Below, piece after piece: positions 14,645-21,713 of a stretch of 34,791 bases of DNA. How positions within the stretch are numbered: the first letter of the stretch is position 1; the number at the start of each line of letters is the position of its first letter. The stretch comes from Hyphomicrobiales bacterium. Its GTDB lineage: Bacteria; Pseudomonadota; Alphaproteobacteria; Rhizobiales; Hyphomicrobiaceae. Where the stretch lies: assembly GCA_003963125.1 (NCBI GenBank), contig RXJK01000373.1, positions 1-34,791 on the forward strand. Reading direction: 5' to 3'. The notes beneath the pieces were generated by a model, which saw only the letters and a program-made list of their open reading frames with translations, did not search any database and was not told where the DNA came from. The translations under genes and the position numbers were made by a program.

Positions 14645-15447
14645 TCCTCGTCTGGAAGATCTGGGGCGCTTACGTCCGGCTCACGGCGCGGTTTCCGAGC
14701 GTAGCCACGCTGATGCCGTTCGTTCCGGTTGTCGGGCTGTGGGCGCTCGTGGCGCATCTCGAGCTTTTCCCCAAAGTGTTCTTCCCGTCGCCGCTCGATG
14801 TGTGGCGAAGCTTCATCGATCTCACCTGGAAGGGCATCCTCCCGGACTATCTGCAGGACAGTGTCGTGCGGCTCGCCGTCGGTGCGGCGTGGGGCATGGC
14901 GCTCGGCATCCCGCTCGGGGTTCTCATCGGCATGAACCGCATTGCCTACCGCGCGCTGTGGCCGGTGCTGCTTTTCCTGCAAGCGATCGGCGACATCGCG
15001 TGGCTGCCGATCCTGGTGATCTGGTTCGGATACGGGCTCGTCACCATGACCTTCGTGATCGTCTACACCGTGCTGTTCCCGGTGGTGCTCAACACGGTCC
15101 TCGGCGTGCGATCGGTGCCGCCGGTGCTGGCGCGCGCGGCGCAGAGCCTCGGCGCGGGCCGGTGGAGCGTCGTGTGGGAAGTGATCCTGCCGGGCGCCCT
15201 GCCGAACATCATCACGGGCCTGCGCAATGGGCTCGGCTACGGCTGGCGCGCGCTGATCGCGGCCGAGATCATCGTCGGCACGAGCGGTATCGGCTTCCTG
15301 ATGTTCGACGCGCGGCGCGCGGGCTCCGTGGTGGAGATCTTCCTCGGCATGATCATTCTCGGCATTCTCTGGTACATCGTCGATAGCTGGGTGCTGGCGC
15401 CTATCGAGCGCACCACCGGCCAGCGTTGGGGGCTCGTGACGCGATGA
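14641..15447 (+). CDS. NMT1/taurine-type ABC transporter permease 2
   Basis: 268 residues, the second SsuC-like permease of the operon, also with about six hydrophobic segments. The ATPase-contact loop reads AAQSLGAGRWSVVWEVILPG, then ALPNIITGLRNGLG, nearly parallel to permease 1. The tail APIERTTGQRWGLVTR matches the APLERATIERWGMVQRA end of permease 1. The start is ATG 14641 within an ATGA overlap; longer upstream reading in this frame only shadows permease 1. Most family transporters use one permease gene as a homodimer, so a two-permease arrangement is a noticeable variant. Confidence 0.9.
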   Translation: MILVWKIWGAYVRLTARFPSVATLMPFVPVVGLWALVAHLELFPKVFFPSPLDVWRSFIDLTWKGILPDYLQDSVVRLAVGAAWGMALGIPLGVLIGMNRIAYRALWPVLLFLQAIGDIAWLPILVIWFGYGLVTMTFVIVYTVLFPVVLNTVLGVRSVPPVLARAAQSLGAGRWSVVWEVILPGALPNIITGLRNGLGYGWRALIAAEIIVGTSGIGFLMFDARRAGSVVEIFLGMIILGILWYIVDSWVLAPIERTTGQRWGLVTR

Positions 15448-16202
15448 AGGGCCTGACCCTGAGGCATCTCTCGAAGACGTACTTCGATCCCTATTCCGGC
15501 ACGCGGGTCGACGCGATTCACGACGTCTCGCTGCAGGTGGAGGCGGGAGAATTCGTGTCCGTGGTGGGACCCTCGGGCTGCGGCAAGACCACCATCCTCA
15601 ACATGATCGCGGGATTCCTGCCGCACTCGGGCGGTGACATCCTCGTCGGTGGCAAGCCGGTGAAGGGCCCCGGCCCCGACCGTGGCGTCGTGTTCCAATC
15701 GTTTGCGCTGTTTCCCTGGAAGACGGTGCTCGACAACGTCGCCTTCGGTCCAAAGATGCGCGGCGTCGCGCGGGCCGAGCGCGAAAAGATCGCGCGCGAG
15801 TATCTCGCCATTGCAGGCTTGAGCGAGGCGGCGGGCCGCTATCCGAGCGAGCTCTCGGGCGGCATGCAGCAGCGGGTCGGCGTGGTGCGAGCACTCGCCA
15901 ACGATCCTGACGTGCTGTTGATGGACGAGCCGTTCGCCAGTGTCGATGCGCAGACCCGCATGACGCTGCAAGAGGAACTGACGCGCATCTGGGCGGAGAA
16001 GCGCAACACGGTGCTGTTCATCACGCATGACGTCGGCGAGGCCGTCTTCCTGGCCGACCGGGTTGTCGTTCTGACGAAGGGACGCGTGCTCGACGAAATC
16101 AAGGTCGGCCTGCCACGGCCGCGCAAATGGGACGACGCGAACAAGGATCCGGAGTTCCAACGGCTGTCGGCACAGGTGCTCGAGAAGGTGCGCGCCGCAT
16201 GA
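15444..16202 (+). CDS. NMT1/taurine-type ABC transporter ATP-binding protein
   Basis: 252 residues, SsuB/TauB/NrtD-like. Walker A is GPSGCGKT (42-49), the Q-loop is in VVFQSFALFPWKTVLDNV, the signature LSGGMQQR starts at residue 137, Walker B is VLLMDEPFASVD, and the H-loop is LFITHDVGEAVFLADRV, all diagnostic for this subfamily. The start ATG 15444 overlaps the permease stop as ATGA; an upstream TTG is less likely. A further ATGA overlap links it to the small membrane protein gene at 16199. It powers uptake through the two permeases just upstream. Confidence 0.93.
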   Translation: MKGLTLRHLSKTYFDPYSGTRVDAIHDVSLQVEAGEFVSVVGPSGCGKTTILNMIAGFLPHSGGDILVGGKPVKGPGPDRGVVFQSFALFPWKTVLDNVAFGPKMRGVARAEREKIAREYLAIAGLSEAAGRYPSELSGGMQQRVGVVRALANDPDVLLMDEPFASVDAQTRMTLQEELTRIWAEKRNTVLFITHDVGEAVFLADRVVVLTKGRVLDEIKVGLPRPRKWDDANKDPEFQRLSAQVLEKVRAA

Positions 16203-16531
16203 GGCTCATCCGGCTCCTGCTCGGGTCACGCAAGGCCATGGTGCTTGTCACGCTCGTGGTTGCTTACGTCGCATGGGAGGTGTGGCTCTCGGTGCATGCG
16301 CCGAGCAAGGTTACAGGCCCGTTCCCGGGAAACGGGGACAAGGTGAACGTGCTCGTGACGTTGCCTTTCCCGCCGGAGCGGTTTCATGTCCAGTTGCTGC
16401 AGGCCTACGGCAGGGTCTCCGGCACGCAAGATAATGCCGTGGAAGTTAGGGGAGTGAAACGTGCGGACCTCGCCAGCGTCGCCAGGCCTTTCTGGGTGAC
16501 ACGTGTGGAACCGCTTCCATCAGGAGGATGA
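16199..16531 (+). CDS. Small single-pass membrane protein of unknown function inside the NMT1-type ABC operon
   Basis: 110 residues, not assigned to a family. Residues 1-12 are basic, 13-31 form one transmembrane helix (MVLVTLVVAYVAWEVWL), and the remaining 80 residues should face the periplasm. That domain has short alternating hydrophobic stretches, NVLVTLPFPPERFHVQLL and then YGRVSGTQDNAVEVRG, suggesting a small beta/alpha fold. The start overlaps the ATPase stop as ATGA. Its stop TGA falls within the AGGAGGATGA ribosome-binding region of the binding-protein gene, so its translation is locked to both neighbours. This argues for a working part in the transporter, such as an accessory subunit or receptor dock. 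That role is inference. Confidence 0.75.
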   Translation: MRLIRLLLGSRKAMVLVTLVVAYVAWEVWLSVHAPSKVTGPFPGNGDKVNVLVTLPFPPERFHVQLLQAYGRVSGTQDNAVEVRGVKRADLASVARPFWVTRVEPLPSGG

Positions 16532-16535
16532 CTCG

Positions 16536-17597
16536 ATGCAACGTCTGCTGACCTATCTCGCTGCACTGCTGCTGCTGCCGTCGCTGGCGATTGCCCAGTC
16601 CAAGGACCCCGTCAAGCTCAAGGTCGGCATGGTCGCGGCCGTCGACATGCTTGCGCTGCCCATCGCCGTGGAGCGCGGGTTCTTCGAGAAATACGGGCTC
16701 GATGTCACGATCGCCCGCCCGTACGCGACAGGTGTCGACGCGCTCAATGCGTTGCAGGCCGGCGAGACGGACATGGTGCAGGCCGGTGTGCCCGCGATCG
16801 GAGCCGTACTGCGCGGCATGGATCTTGTCTTCTTCGGGAATTTCAGCGGCAGTGCCACGAAGCTCGGTTCGGACGCCACTCTGGCGCTCGTGGCAGGCAA
16901 GGACTCGGGCATCGTCAAGGGCGACCTCAAGAGCCTCAAAGGCAAGAAGATTGCGACGTCGTTCGGCACCATCAATCACCTCTACATTCTAGGCCTGCTC
17001 GAGAAGGCGGGCCTCGCGGTCGGCGATGTGACGCTGGTCAACACGCCGCCTCCGGAGATGAACGTGGCGCTGCTCGCCAAGGGCGTCGATGCCTATGCCT
17101 GCTGGGATCCGGTGCCGGTGATCGGATTGAAGGACGTGCCGGGCGCGATCGAAGTGATCCGCGGCGGCGACGTCATTTCCTACCTTGGCTTCAACGTTGC
17201 TCTGCGGCCCTGGCTTGAGAAGAACGGCGAGACGGTCGAGAAATTCCTCGCGGGCGTGTCGGAGGCCGACAAGTGGATGCGCGGCAACCCGAAGCAGGCC
17301 GCGCAGGTGGGTACGCGCTGGATTCCCGGCCTCAAGCTCGACGTGGCCGAGACGGCGATGCAGTACAACATCCAACAGGTGGATCGCCGCATCTCCGCGC
17401 ATAACTACCGCGCCTTGTGGAAGGCGCAGGATACGCTGAGCCGGCTCGGCGTGATCAAATCGACGTTCGACGTGAACAAGCACATCGAGCCGAAGCATAT
17501 CCTGGCCGTGATGCAGAAGTATCCGGAGTTGTTCTCCGATCTGCCGGCGATCCCGGCCGACGTGGCGCTGGGCCCCGGCTACACCTTCAAGCCGTAG
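16536..17597 (+). CDS. NMT1-type ABC transporter substrate-binding protein
   Basis: 353 residues of the SsuA/THI5-like family. The signal peptide ends AIA|Q at about residue 20. Family features follow: KVGMVAAVDMLALPIAVERG, FFEKYGLDVTIARP, a DALNALQAGETDMVQAGVPA segment, SLKGKKIATSFGT and KGVDAYACWDPVPV. Start ATG 16536 has AGGAGG eight bases upstream. A longer in-frame reading from before the ribosome-binding site would spoil the signal peptide and is rejected. Ligands in the family range from alkanesulfonates and nitrate to pyrimidines and aromatic acids; the pocket cannot be interpreted reliably here. Confidence 0.92.
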   Translation: MQRLLTYLAALLLLPSLAIAQSKDPVKLKVGMVAAVDMLALPIAVERGFFEKYGLDVTIARPYATGVDALNALQAGETDMVQAGVPAIGAVLRGMDLVFFGNFSGSATKLGSDATLALVAGKDSGIVKGDLKSLKGKKIATSFGTINHLYILGLLEKAGLAVGDVTLVNTPPPEMNVALLAKGVDAYACWDPVPVIGLKDVPGAIEVIRGGDVISYLGFNVALRPWLEKNGETVEKFLAGVSEADKWMRGNPKQAAQVGTRWIPGLKLDVAETAMQYNIQQVDRRISAHNYRALWKAQDTLSRLGVIKSTFDVNKHIEPKHILAVMQKYPELFSDLPAIPADVALGPGYTFKP

Positions 17598-17611
17598 CGG
17601 ACGGGCGTCTC

Positions 17612-17794
17612 ATGTCCGGGACTGTTTGGATCTGGGGTGGTGTGGCGGTCATTGCGCTCGCGGCCTTTATCGCCCTCGATGGTCTTCGCCAGAGGCAGCG
17701 GCGTGCGCGTGAAAAGCGCATGACGCCCGAGGAGCGTGAGATCGCGCGACGGGAAGCGAAAGCATCCCAAAGCGTCTTTCGCCAGGGACGATAA
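17612..17794 (+). CDS. Small membrane-anchored protein of unknown function
   Basis: 60 residues: a hydrophobic N-terminal helix (about 4-22, VWIWGGVAVIALAAFIA) followed by a highly charged, probably helical and cytoplasmic tail rich in Arg, Lys and Glu, including RMTPEEREIARREA. It begins 14 bases after the binding-protein stop and ends just before an intrinsic terminator, making it the last gene of the transporter operon. No clear Shine-Dalgarno is seen (GGACGGGCG is weak). The composition looks like a real protein, but it may be unrelated in function to the transporter. Confidence 0.6.
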   Translation: MSGTVWIWGGVAVIALAAFIALDGLRQRQRRAREKRMTPEEREIARREAKASQSVFRQGR

Positions 17795-17803
17795 GCGAAA
17801 GAA

Positions 17804-17831
17804 GGCCCTGCATTGCTGCAGGGCCCCTTTG
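17804..17831 (+). terminator. Intrinsic terminator, probably bidirectional
   Basis: GGCCCTGCA (17804-17812) pairs perfectly with TGCAGGGCC (17817-17825) around a TTGC loop and is followed by CCTTT. On the opposite strand the same stem is followed by TTCTTTC. It sits between the 3' ends of the NMT1-type operon and the convergent 40-residue peptide gene, so it can end both transcripts. Confidence 0.85.
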
Positions 17832-17862
17832 CGATTGCATCACGCGAAAGGAGAGACGTGCC

Positions 17863-17985
17863 TCAGCGCGTCTGCTCGACCTTCACGTCCGCGCCGAGCT
17901 TCATGGGCTCGTAGCGCTCTTCGCGGCGGCAGGCCACGAAGGCCACGGCTGCACAGAGAACGGCGATTACGGCGATCTTATTCAT
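17863..17985 (-). CDS. Small lipoprotein-like peptide of unknown function
   Basis: 40 residues starting at ATG 17985, with a GGGAG-like ribosome-binding site upstream. Residues 4-18 are hydrophobic and end in FVAC with C19, an approximate lipobox, followed by the charged stretch RREERYEPMKLGADV. It could be exported and lipid-anchored; a plain signal anchor is the alternative. A longer in-frame reading to 18108 exists, but its extra N-terminus looks non-native. Short proteins of this layout are common hypothetical genes in Hyphomicrobiales. It points towards the terminator at 17804. Confidence 0.5.
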   Translation of the reverse strand: MNKIAVIAVLCAAVAFVACRREERYEPMKLGADVKVEQTR

Positions 17986-18100
17986 CGACAGGCTCCCGTC
18001 TGGCTTACCGAGGCACAACGCGCGAGCCCTGGTGTTTCCTCCGGGCTTCGAGCGCAATTCGCCAGAGTGATGCGCGGCGGCCACAGTGGGCTGCGACGGC

Positions 18101-18850
18101 TCAGTCAAAACGGACGTCGACCTCGCCCAGGCCCATCAGGCTCGCCTGCACACGGGAACCTGCCGCGGCGAAGCTCATTCCGGTGCACGAACCGGTCGTG
18201 ACGATGTCGCCGGCCTGCGGCCGGCGTGCACAGCCCGCCGTCTGCTGGGCGAGGAGGCGGAGGAGCGTGGCGATGTGGCCGGCAGGATTGCCACCGGTGG
18301 TCTCTACAACGATGCGGCCATCGAACGAGACGCGCGCCGCGACTTCGCGCGGGTCGAAATCCGGGATCGGTGGGCGAGGGGCGCCGATGACAAGAGCCCC
18401 AAAACTTTGCAGGTCCGCCAGCTTCAGGGGCGCGGGCGCCGTCTCCCAATCCGCCAGGCGTGTCTCGACGACTTCGATCACGGGCAGCATGGCGTCAATT
18501 GCCGTCTGCAGTGTGGCAGCCTCGGCAGATGCATCGGCGGGCGTCAGATCGCGGCCGAGGCGCACGGCCACCTCCGCCTCGATGCCGCGCAAGCGCCACG
18601 CCGGCCCGCGCAGGTTCGTGCCCGACGGAACGATGAGGAACGACGGCAGTGCCGCGTGCGCGGAAAAGCCTGTATCGGCCTTCAAGCCGATCTTCCAGCC
18701 GCCGACGGGTGCGAGGGCATCGATGACCGATCGCTGCACACGATAGGCGTCCTCGAACCCCAGCACCGGCAGGTCTTTCCACGCGACCGGCTCGTGGCGG
18801 GCATGCGCAGCCACCAGTCGTTCCGCCAGGCGATCGGAGGATGGCTGCAT
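18101..18850 (-). CDS. 2-keto-4-pentenoate hydratase / fumarylacetoacetate hydrolase-family enzyme (MhpD-like)
   Basis: 249 residues. The segment WKIGLKADTGF near residue 52 and the metal-binding pair E91/E93 in GIEAEVAVRLGRDL match MhpD-type hydratases; a third acidic ligand is expected in LPVIEVVETR (E126 or E129). The C-terminal GDIVTTGSCTGMSFAAAGSRV loop is also typical. Family members add water to 2-oxopent-4-enoate or decarboxylate oxalocrotonate during aromatic meta-cleavage; others act on different 2-oxo acids. No ring-cleavage dioxygenase is present, so the true substrate is open. The start at 18850 follows the lyase gene stop after five bases with a poor ribosome-binding site, suggesting translational coupling. 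Confidence 0.82.
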   Translation of the reverse strand: MQPSSDRLAERLVAAHARHEPVAWKDLPVLGFEDAYRVQRSVIDALAPVGGWKIGLKADTGFSAHAALPSFLIVPSGTNLRGPAWRLRGIEAEVAVRLGRDLTPADASAEAATLQTAIDAMLPVIEVVETRLADWETAPAPLKLADLQSFGALVIGAPRPPIPDFDPREVAARVSFDGRIVVETTGGNPAGHIATLLRLLAQQTAGCARRPQAGDIVTTGSCTGMSFAAAGSRVQASLMGLGEVDVRFD

Positions 18851-18855
18851 GTCGG

Positions 18856-19791
18856 TCAATCGGCGAGACCGGCAGCACGCGGATCCCGGGTCGCGAGCCG
18901 GCGCAACAGATAGTCGACCTCGGCCAGCGCGGCATTCGACAGCTTCGTTCCCGGGGAGCGCTGCGCTTCGGAGGCGATGGCGCCGCGCCGCTTCAGGACA
19001 TATTTGCGCACGGCGAGGCCGAGGCCCGGCTGCTGCTCGTAGCGCAGCAGCGCCAAATGCGCGTCGAAGAGGTCGTGGGCGGCGTCGCGCTGGCCCTTGC
19101 CCTGAAGGCGGATGACCTCGGCCAGCATGTCGGGGAAGGCGTAGCCCGTCATGGCGCCGTCGGCGCCGCGCTCCATCTCGAAATCGAGGAACAGGCCGCC
19201 GTTGCCGGTGAGGATCGAGATATGGCGCATGGAGCCGTCCTTCTCGTAGCCGCGCACGGTGCTGATCTTTTCGAGGCCGGGCCAGTCTTCGTGCTTGAGC
19301 ATCTTGCAGGAGGCATGCGCCGTGACGATGCGGCGGATGACGCTCGGTGCCATCTGCACGCCGCTTGCAAGCGGATAATCCTGGATGACGAAGGGCACAT
19401 CGCTGCCAATGGCGCTGACGCACTGGTCATAGTAGCCGCAGACCTGGTCATCGGTGCGCACCGATGGGGGCGGGGCGATCATGACGCCGGCGGCACCTGC
19501 GTCCATGACAGCCGTCGCCAGCGTGCGCATGGAGGCGAAGCCCGGCGCCGAGACACCGACGATGATGGGGAGATCCCGCGCGCGCTTGACGACGCGCCGC
19601 GAGAAGGCGATGGCCTCGTCGGTGTCAAGCTTCGGCGCCTCGCCCATCATGCCGAGGATGGTCATCCCCGTGACGCCGCAGTCGCGATAGAACTCGACCA
19701 TGCGATCGGTGCTCGCTTCGTCGATGCGGCCATCGTCGGTGAAGGGCGTGACGGCGATCACGTAAACGCCGCGCGCGGCTTCCGTCAGCAT
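18856..19791 (-). CDS. Dihydrodipicolinate synthase (DapA)-family lyase/dehydratase, not a true DapA
   Basis: 311 residues with the TIM-barrel layout of the family. The Schiff-base lysine is K166 in MLKHEDWPGLEKI and the active-site tyrosine is Y139 in VIQDYPLASG. The substrate-carboxylate motif that reads TTGE in DapA reads GMMGE here (M48, M49), which argues against lysine biosynthesis and for a different 2-oxo acid aldolase or dehydratase. GAGGAG seven bases before ATG 19791 fixes the start; a longer upstream in-frame reading is unlikely. It is the first gene of a two-gene unit with the hydratase at 18101 and diverges from the epimerase operon. A 2-oxo-3-deoxy acid substrate is a guess. 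Confidence 0.85.
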   Translation of the reverse strand: MLTEAARGVYVIAVTPFTDDGRIDEASTDRMVEFYRDCGVTGMTILGMMGEAPKLDTDEAIAFSRRVVKRARDLPIIVGVSAPGFASMRTLATAVMDAGAAGVMIAPPPSVRTDDQVCGYYDQCVSAIGSDVPFVIQDYPLASGVQMAPSVIRRIVTAHASCKMLKHEDWPGLEKISTVRGYEKDGSMRHISILTGNGGLFLDFEMERGADGAMTGYAFPDMLAEVIRLQGKGQRDAAHDLFDAHLALLRYEQQPGLGLAVRKYVLKRRGAIASEAQRSPGTKLSNAALAEVDYLLRRLATRDPRAAGLAD

Positions 19792-19943
19792 GTTCGATCT
19801 CCTCGGCGGTTCGCACGGGCCTTTGCTGCCCAAACCTGCGGCAGTGCGGTCAGCAATGCAGCAGACCCAGATGCGGTGGGCTTTGCGAGAGTCATACCGC
19901 CCATGCGGGAGGCAGGAAAGCGGGCACCTGCGATTGCTGCCCT

Positions 19944-19955
19944 ACCGGGTCCGGT
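19944..19955. promoter_or_regulatory. Short palindrome in the divergent lyase/epimerase intergenic region
   Basis: ACCGG (19944-19948) and CCGGT (19951-19955) form a five-base dyad with two bases between, about 40 bases before the GTG start of the epimerase gene. The 204-base gap 19792-19995 must hold promoters for both directions, so a shared regulator site is plausible. The arms are short and GC-rich, so chance is a serious alternative. Confidence 0.2.
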
Positions 19956-19995
19956 CTAGCATTCGGGTACGCTGCGGGCACGATCGGAGGCGCGG

Positions 19996-20955
19996 GTGCA
20001 CATCCTGGTATTCGGGGGCGCAGGATTCGTCGGCCTGAACATCGCCACCGCGTGTCTCGAGGCGGGGCATCGCGTCACGCTGTTCGACCGGTCTCCGCCT
20101 CCGCCGGCTTTCGCGCTACCGGTCGATGTCGTGCAGGGCGACGTGCGCGATCCGAAGGCTGTCGCTACGGCTTTTGCGGCGCCTGTCGATGTTGTCGTGC
20201 TGGGCGCGGCCGTCACAGCCGGGCCGGCGCGGGAAGCGGCCGATCCCGAGACGATCCTTTCGGTTAATCTCGGAGCGTTGCCCGCGCTCCTCGATGCCTG
20301 CCGGCGCGCGCGCGTGACGCGCGTGATCGACCTGAGTTCCGCCGCTGCCTACGGGCGTGCGGTGGCTCCGAGCGAAGGGCTCACGGAAGATACGCCAGCT
20401 GTGCCCGAGAGCCTCTATGCCATCACCAAGTTTGCTTCCGAAGGCGTGGGACGGCGGCTCGCCGGCCATTGGGGCCTCGATCTCGTGAACGTGCGCCTGA
20501 GCGCCGTGTTCGGGCGATGGGAACGAGATACGGGCATGCGCGATACGCTGAGCCCGCAGGCGCAGATCCTCGCTGCCGCGGCGTCCGGGCAGCCCGCGAT
20601 CCTGCCGCGGCCGGGTGAGCGCGACTGGATCTATGCGACGGATGTGGGCGAAGCGGTCCTCAGGCTGGCGGAGACGCGTGCCACTTTGGCGCCGCTCTAC
20701 AACATCACGACGGGCCGGCGCTGGAGCGCGCTCGCGTGGGGGCAGCTTATGGCGGCACACATACCCGGCCTCGCCTGCCGGCTCGCGGAACCGGGCGAGA
20801 CACCGACGATCGACCTGCACGGCAGCGTGGATCGTCCTTCCATGCGCGGTGATCTCCTGCAGCGGGACACGGGCTGGGCCGCGCGTTTCGACCTCGAGAC
20901 GAGCGCGCAGGACCTAGCGATATGGTGGCGACAGCAGGCGGAGACATCGGCATGA
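19996..20955 (+). CDS. NAD-dependent epimerase/dehydratase-family protein (extended SDR)
   Basis: 319 residues. The Rossmann motif GGAGFVG lies at residues 7-13 and the catalytic pair is Y141/K145 in YAITK, preceded by VIDLSSAAAYG. The extended SDR C-terminal half (RDWIYATDVGEAVLRLAE and YNITTGRRWS) binds a sugar or sugar-like substrate. Start is GTG 19996 with GGAGG six bases upstream. It begins a run of three genes joined by ATGA overlaps. The reaction may be an epimerisation, dehydration or simple dehydrogenation; nothing here decides it. It resembles sugar-nucleotide epimerases only in fold, and no glycosyltransferases are nearby, so a catabolic role is more likely. Confidence 0.85.
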   Translation: MHILVFGGAGFVGLNIATACLEAGHRVTLFDRSPPPPAFALPVDVVQGDVRDPKAVATAFAAPVDVVVLGAAVTAGPAREAADPETILSVNLGALPALLDACRRARVTRVIDLSSAAAYGRAVAPSEGLTEDTPAVPESLYAITKFASEGVGRRLAGHWGLDLVNVRLSAVFGRWERDTGMRDTLSPQAQILAAAASGQPAILPRPGERDWIYATDVGEAVLRLAETRATLAPLYNITTGRRWSALAWGQLMAAHIPGLACRLAEPGETPTIDLHGSVDRPSMRGDLLQRDTGWAARFDLETSAQDLAIWWRQQAETSA

Positions 20956-21713
20956 GGCTCGCGGGCAAATCGGCCATCGTCACGGGAGGCGGTTCGGGCA
21001 TCGGACAGGCGATTGCGGTTCTGTTCGCCTCGGAAGGCGCGCGCGTGGCGGTCGTCGATCGCGACGAGGCAGGCGCCCTCGCAACGGTTGCGAAGATCGG
21101 CGAGACGGGCGGAGTGGCCGAAGCTTATCTCTGCGATGTCGGCGACCCGGCGTCCGTAGAGGCAACCGCGCGCAAGATTATTGCGGCGTCGCCCGCCATA
21201 GACCTCCTCGTGACGGCAGCGGGCTTCTCGTGCGGGGGAACGGTGCTGACGACGTCGGTGGAGGATTGGGAGGCCGTGTTCCGCACCAACGTAGGCGGCA
21301 CGTGGCTGTGGGCGCGCGCGGTGATCCCGTCGATGAAGAAACGCGGCGGAGGCGCCATCGTCACGTTTGCCTCGCAACTCGCCGTCGCGGGCGGCCGCGG
21401 CAACAGCGCCTACATCGCCGCGAAAGGCGCTATCCTGAGCCTGACGCGCACGATGGCGCTCGACTTCGCGGCCGATCGTATCCGCGTCAACGCTATCGCG
21501 CCCGGCGCCATCGAGACGCCGATGCTGGCGCGCAGCTTTGCCCGGCATGCGGAGCCCGAGAAGGTGCGCGAAGCTTCCCGACGCCGGCACGCGCTGGAGC
21601 GGTTCGGCACGGCAAAGGAAATCGCAGAAGCAGCGCTCTATCTCGCGAGCGACGGGGCCGCCTTCACGACCGGTGCGACCCTGGTGGTCGATGGCGGCTG
21701 GCTCGCAGCATGA
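20952..21713 (+). CDS. Short-chain dehydrogenase/reductase (classical SDR)
   Basis: 253 residues. Cofactor-binding TGGGSGIG lies at residues 11-18, with an acidic residue after the second strand (VAVVDRDEA) favouring NAD over NADP. The catalytic Y154 and K158 are in AYIAAK, preceded by VTFASQLAVAGG, and the asparagine is in TNVGGTW. The C-terminal GATLVVDGGW is standard. The start ATG 20952 overlaps the epimerase stop as ATGA and has GGAGA upstream; an ATG 30 bases earlier is less attractive. Probably oxidises a hydroxyl group in the same pathway as its operon partners. The substrate is unknown. Confidence 0.9.
   Translation: MRLAGKSAIVTGGGSGIGQAIAVLFASEGARVAVVDRDEAGALATVAKIGETGGVAEAYLCDVGDPASVEATARKIIAASPAIDLLVTAAGFSCGGTVLTTSVEDWEAVFRTNVGGTWLWARAVIPSMKKRGGGAIVTFASQLAVAGGRGNSAYIAAKGAILSLTRTMALDFAADRIRVNAIAPGAIETPMLARSFARHAEPEKVREASRRRHALERFGTAKEIAEAALYLASDGAAFTTGATLVVDGGWLAA

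Noticed and set aside
13897-15447. 516-codon frame suggesting fusion of two permeases
   Set aside because: The N-terminal half is out of frame with the real first permease; the true second permease starts at ATG 14641 in an ATGA overlap.
18101-19423. 440-codon frame suggesting the hydratase has a long N-terminal domain
   Set aside because: The extra part overlaps the lyase gene in another frame and looks like antisense or shadow sequence; the MhpD-like start at 18850 is natural.
18856-19791. True lysine-biosynthesis dapA
   Set aside because: The TTGE motif is MMGE and the gene sits with catabolic enzymes.
19996-20955. Second uronate dehydrogenase
   Set aside because: It shares only the SDR fold; the Udh-specific segments seen at 4137-4952 are missing.
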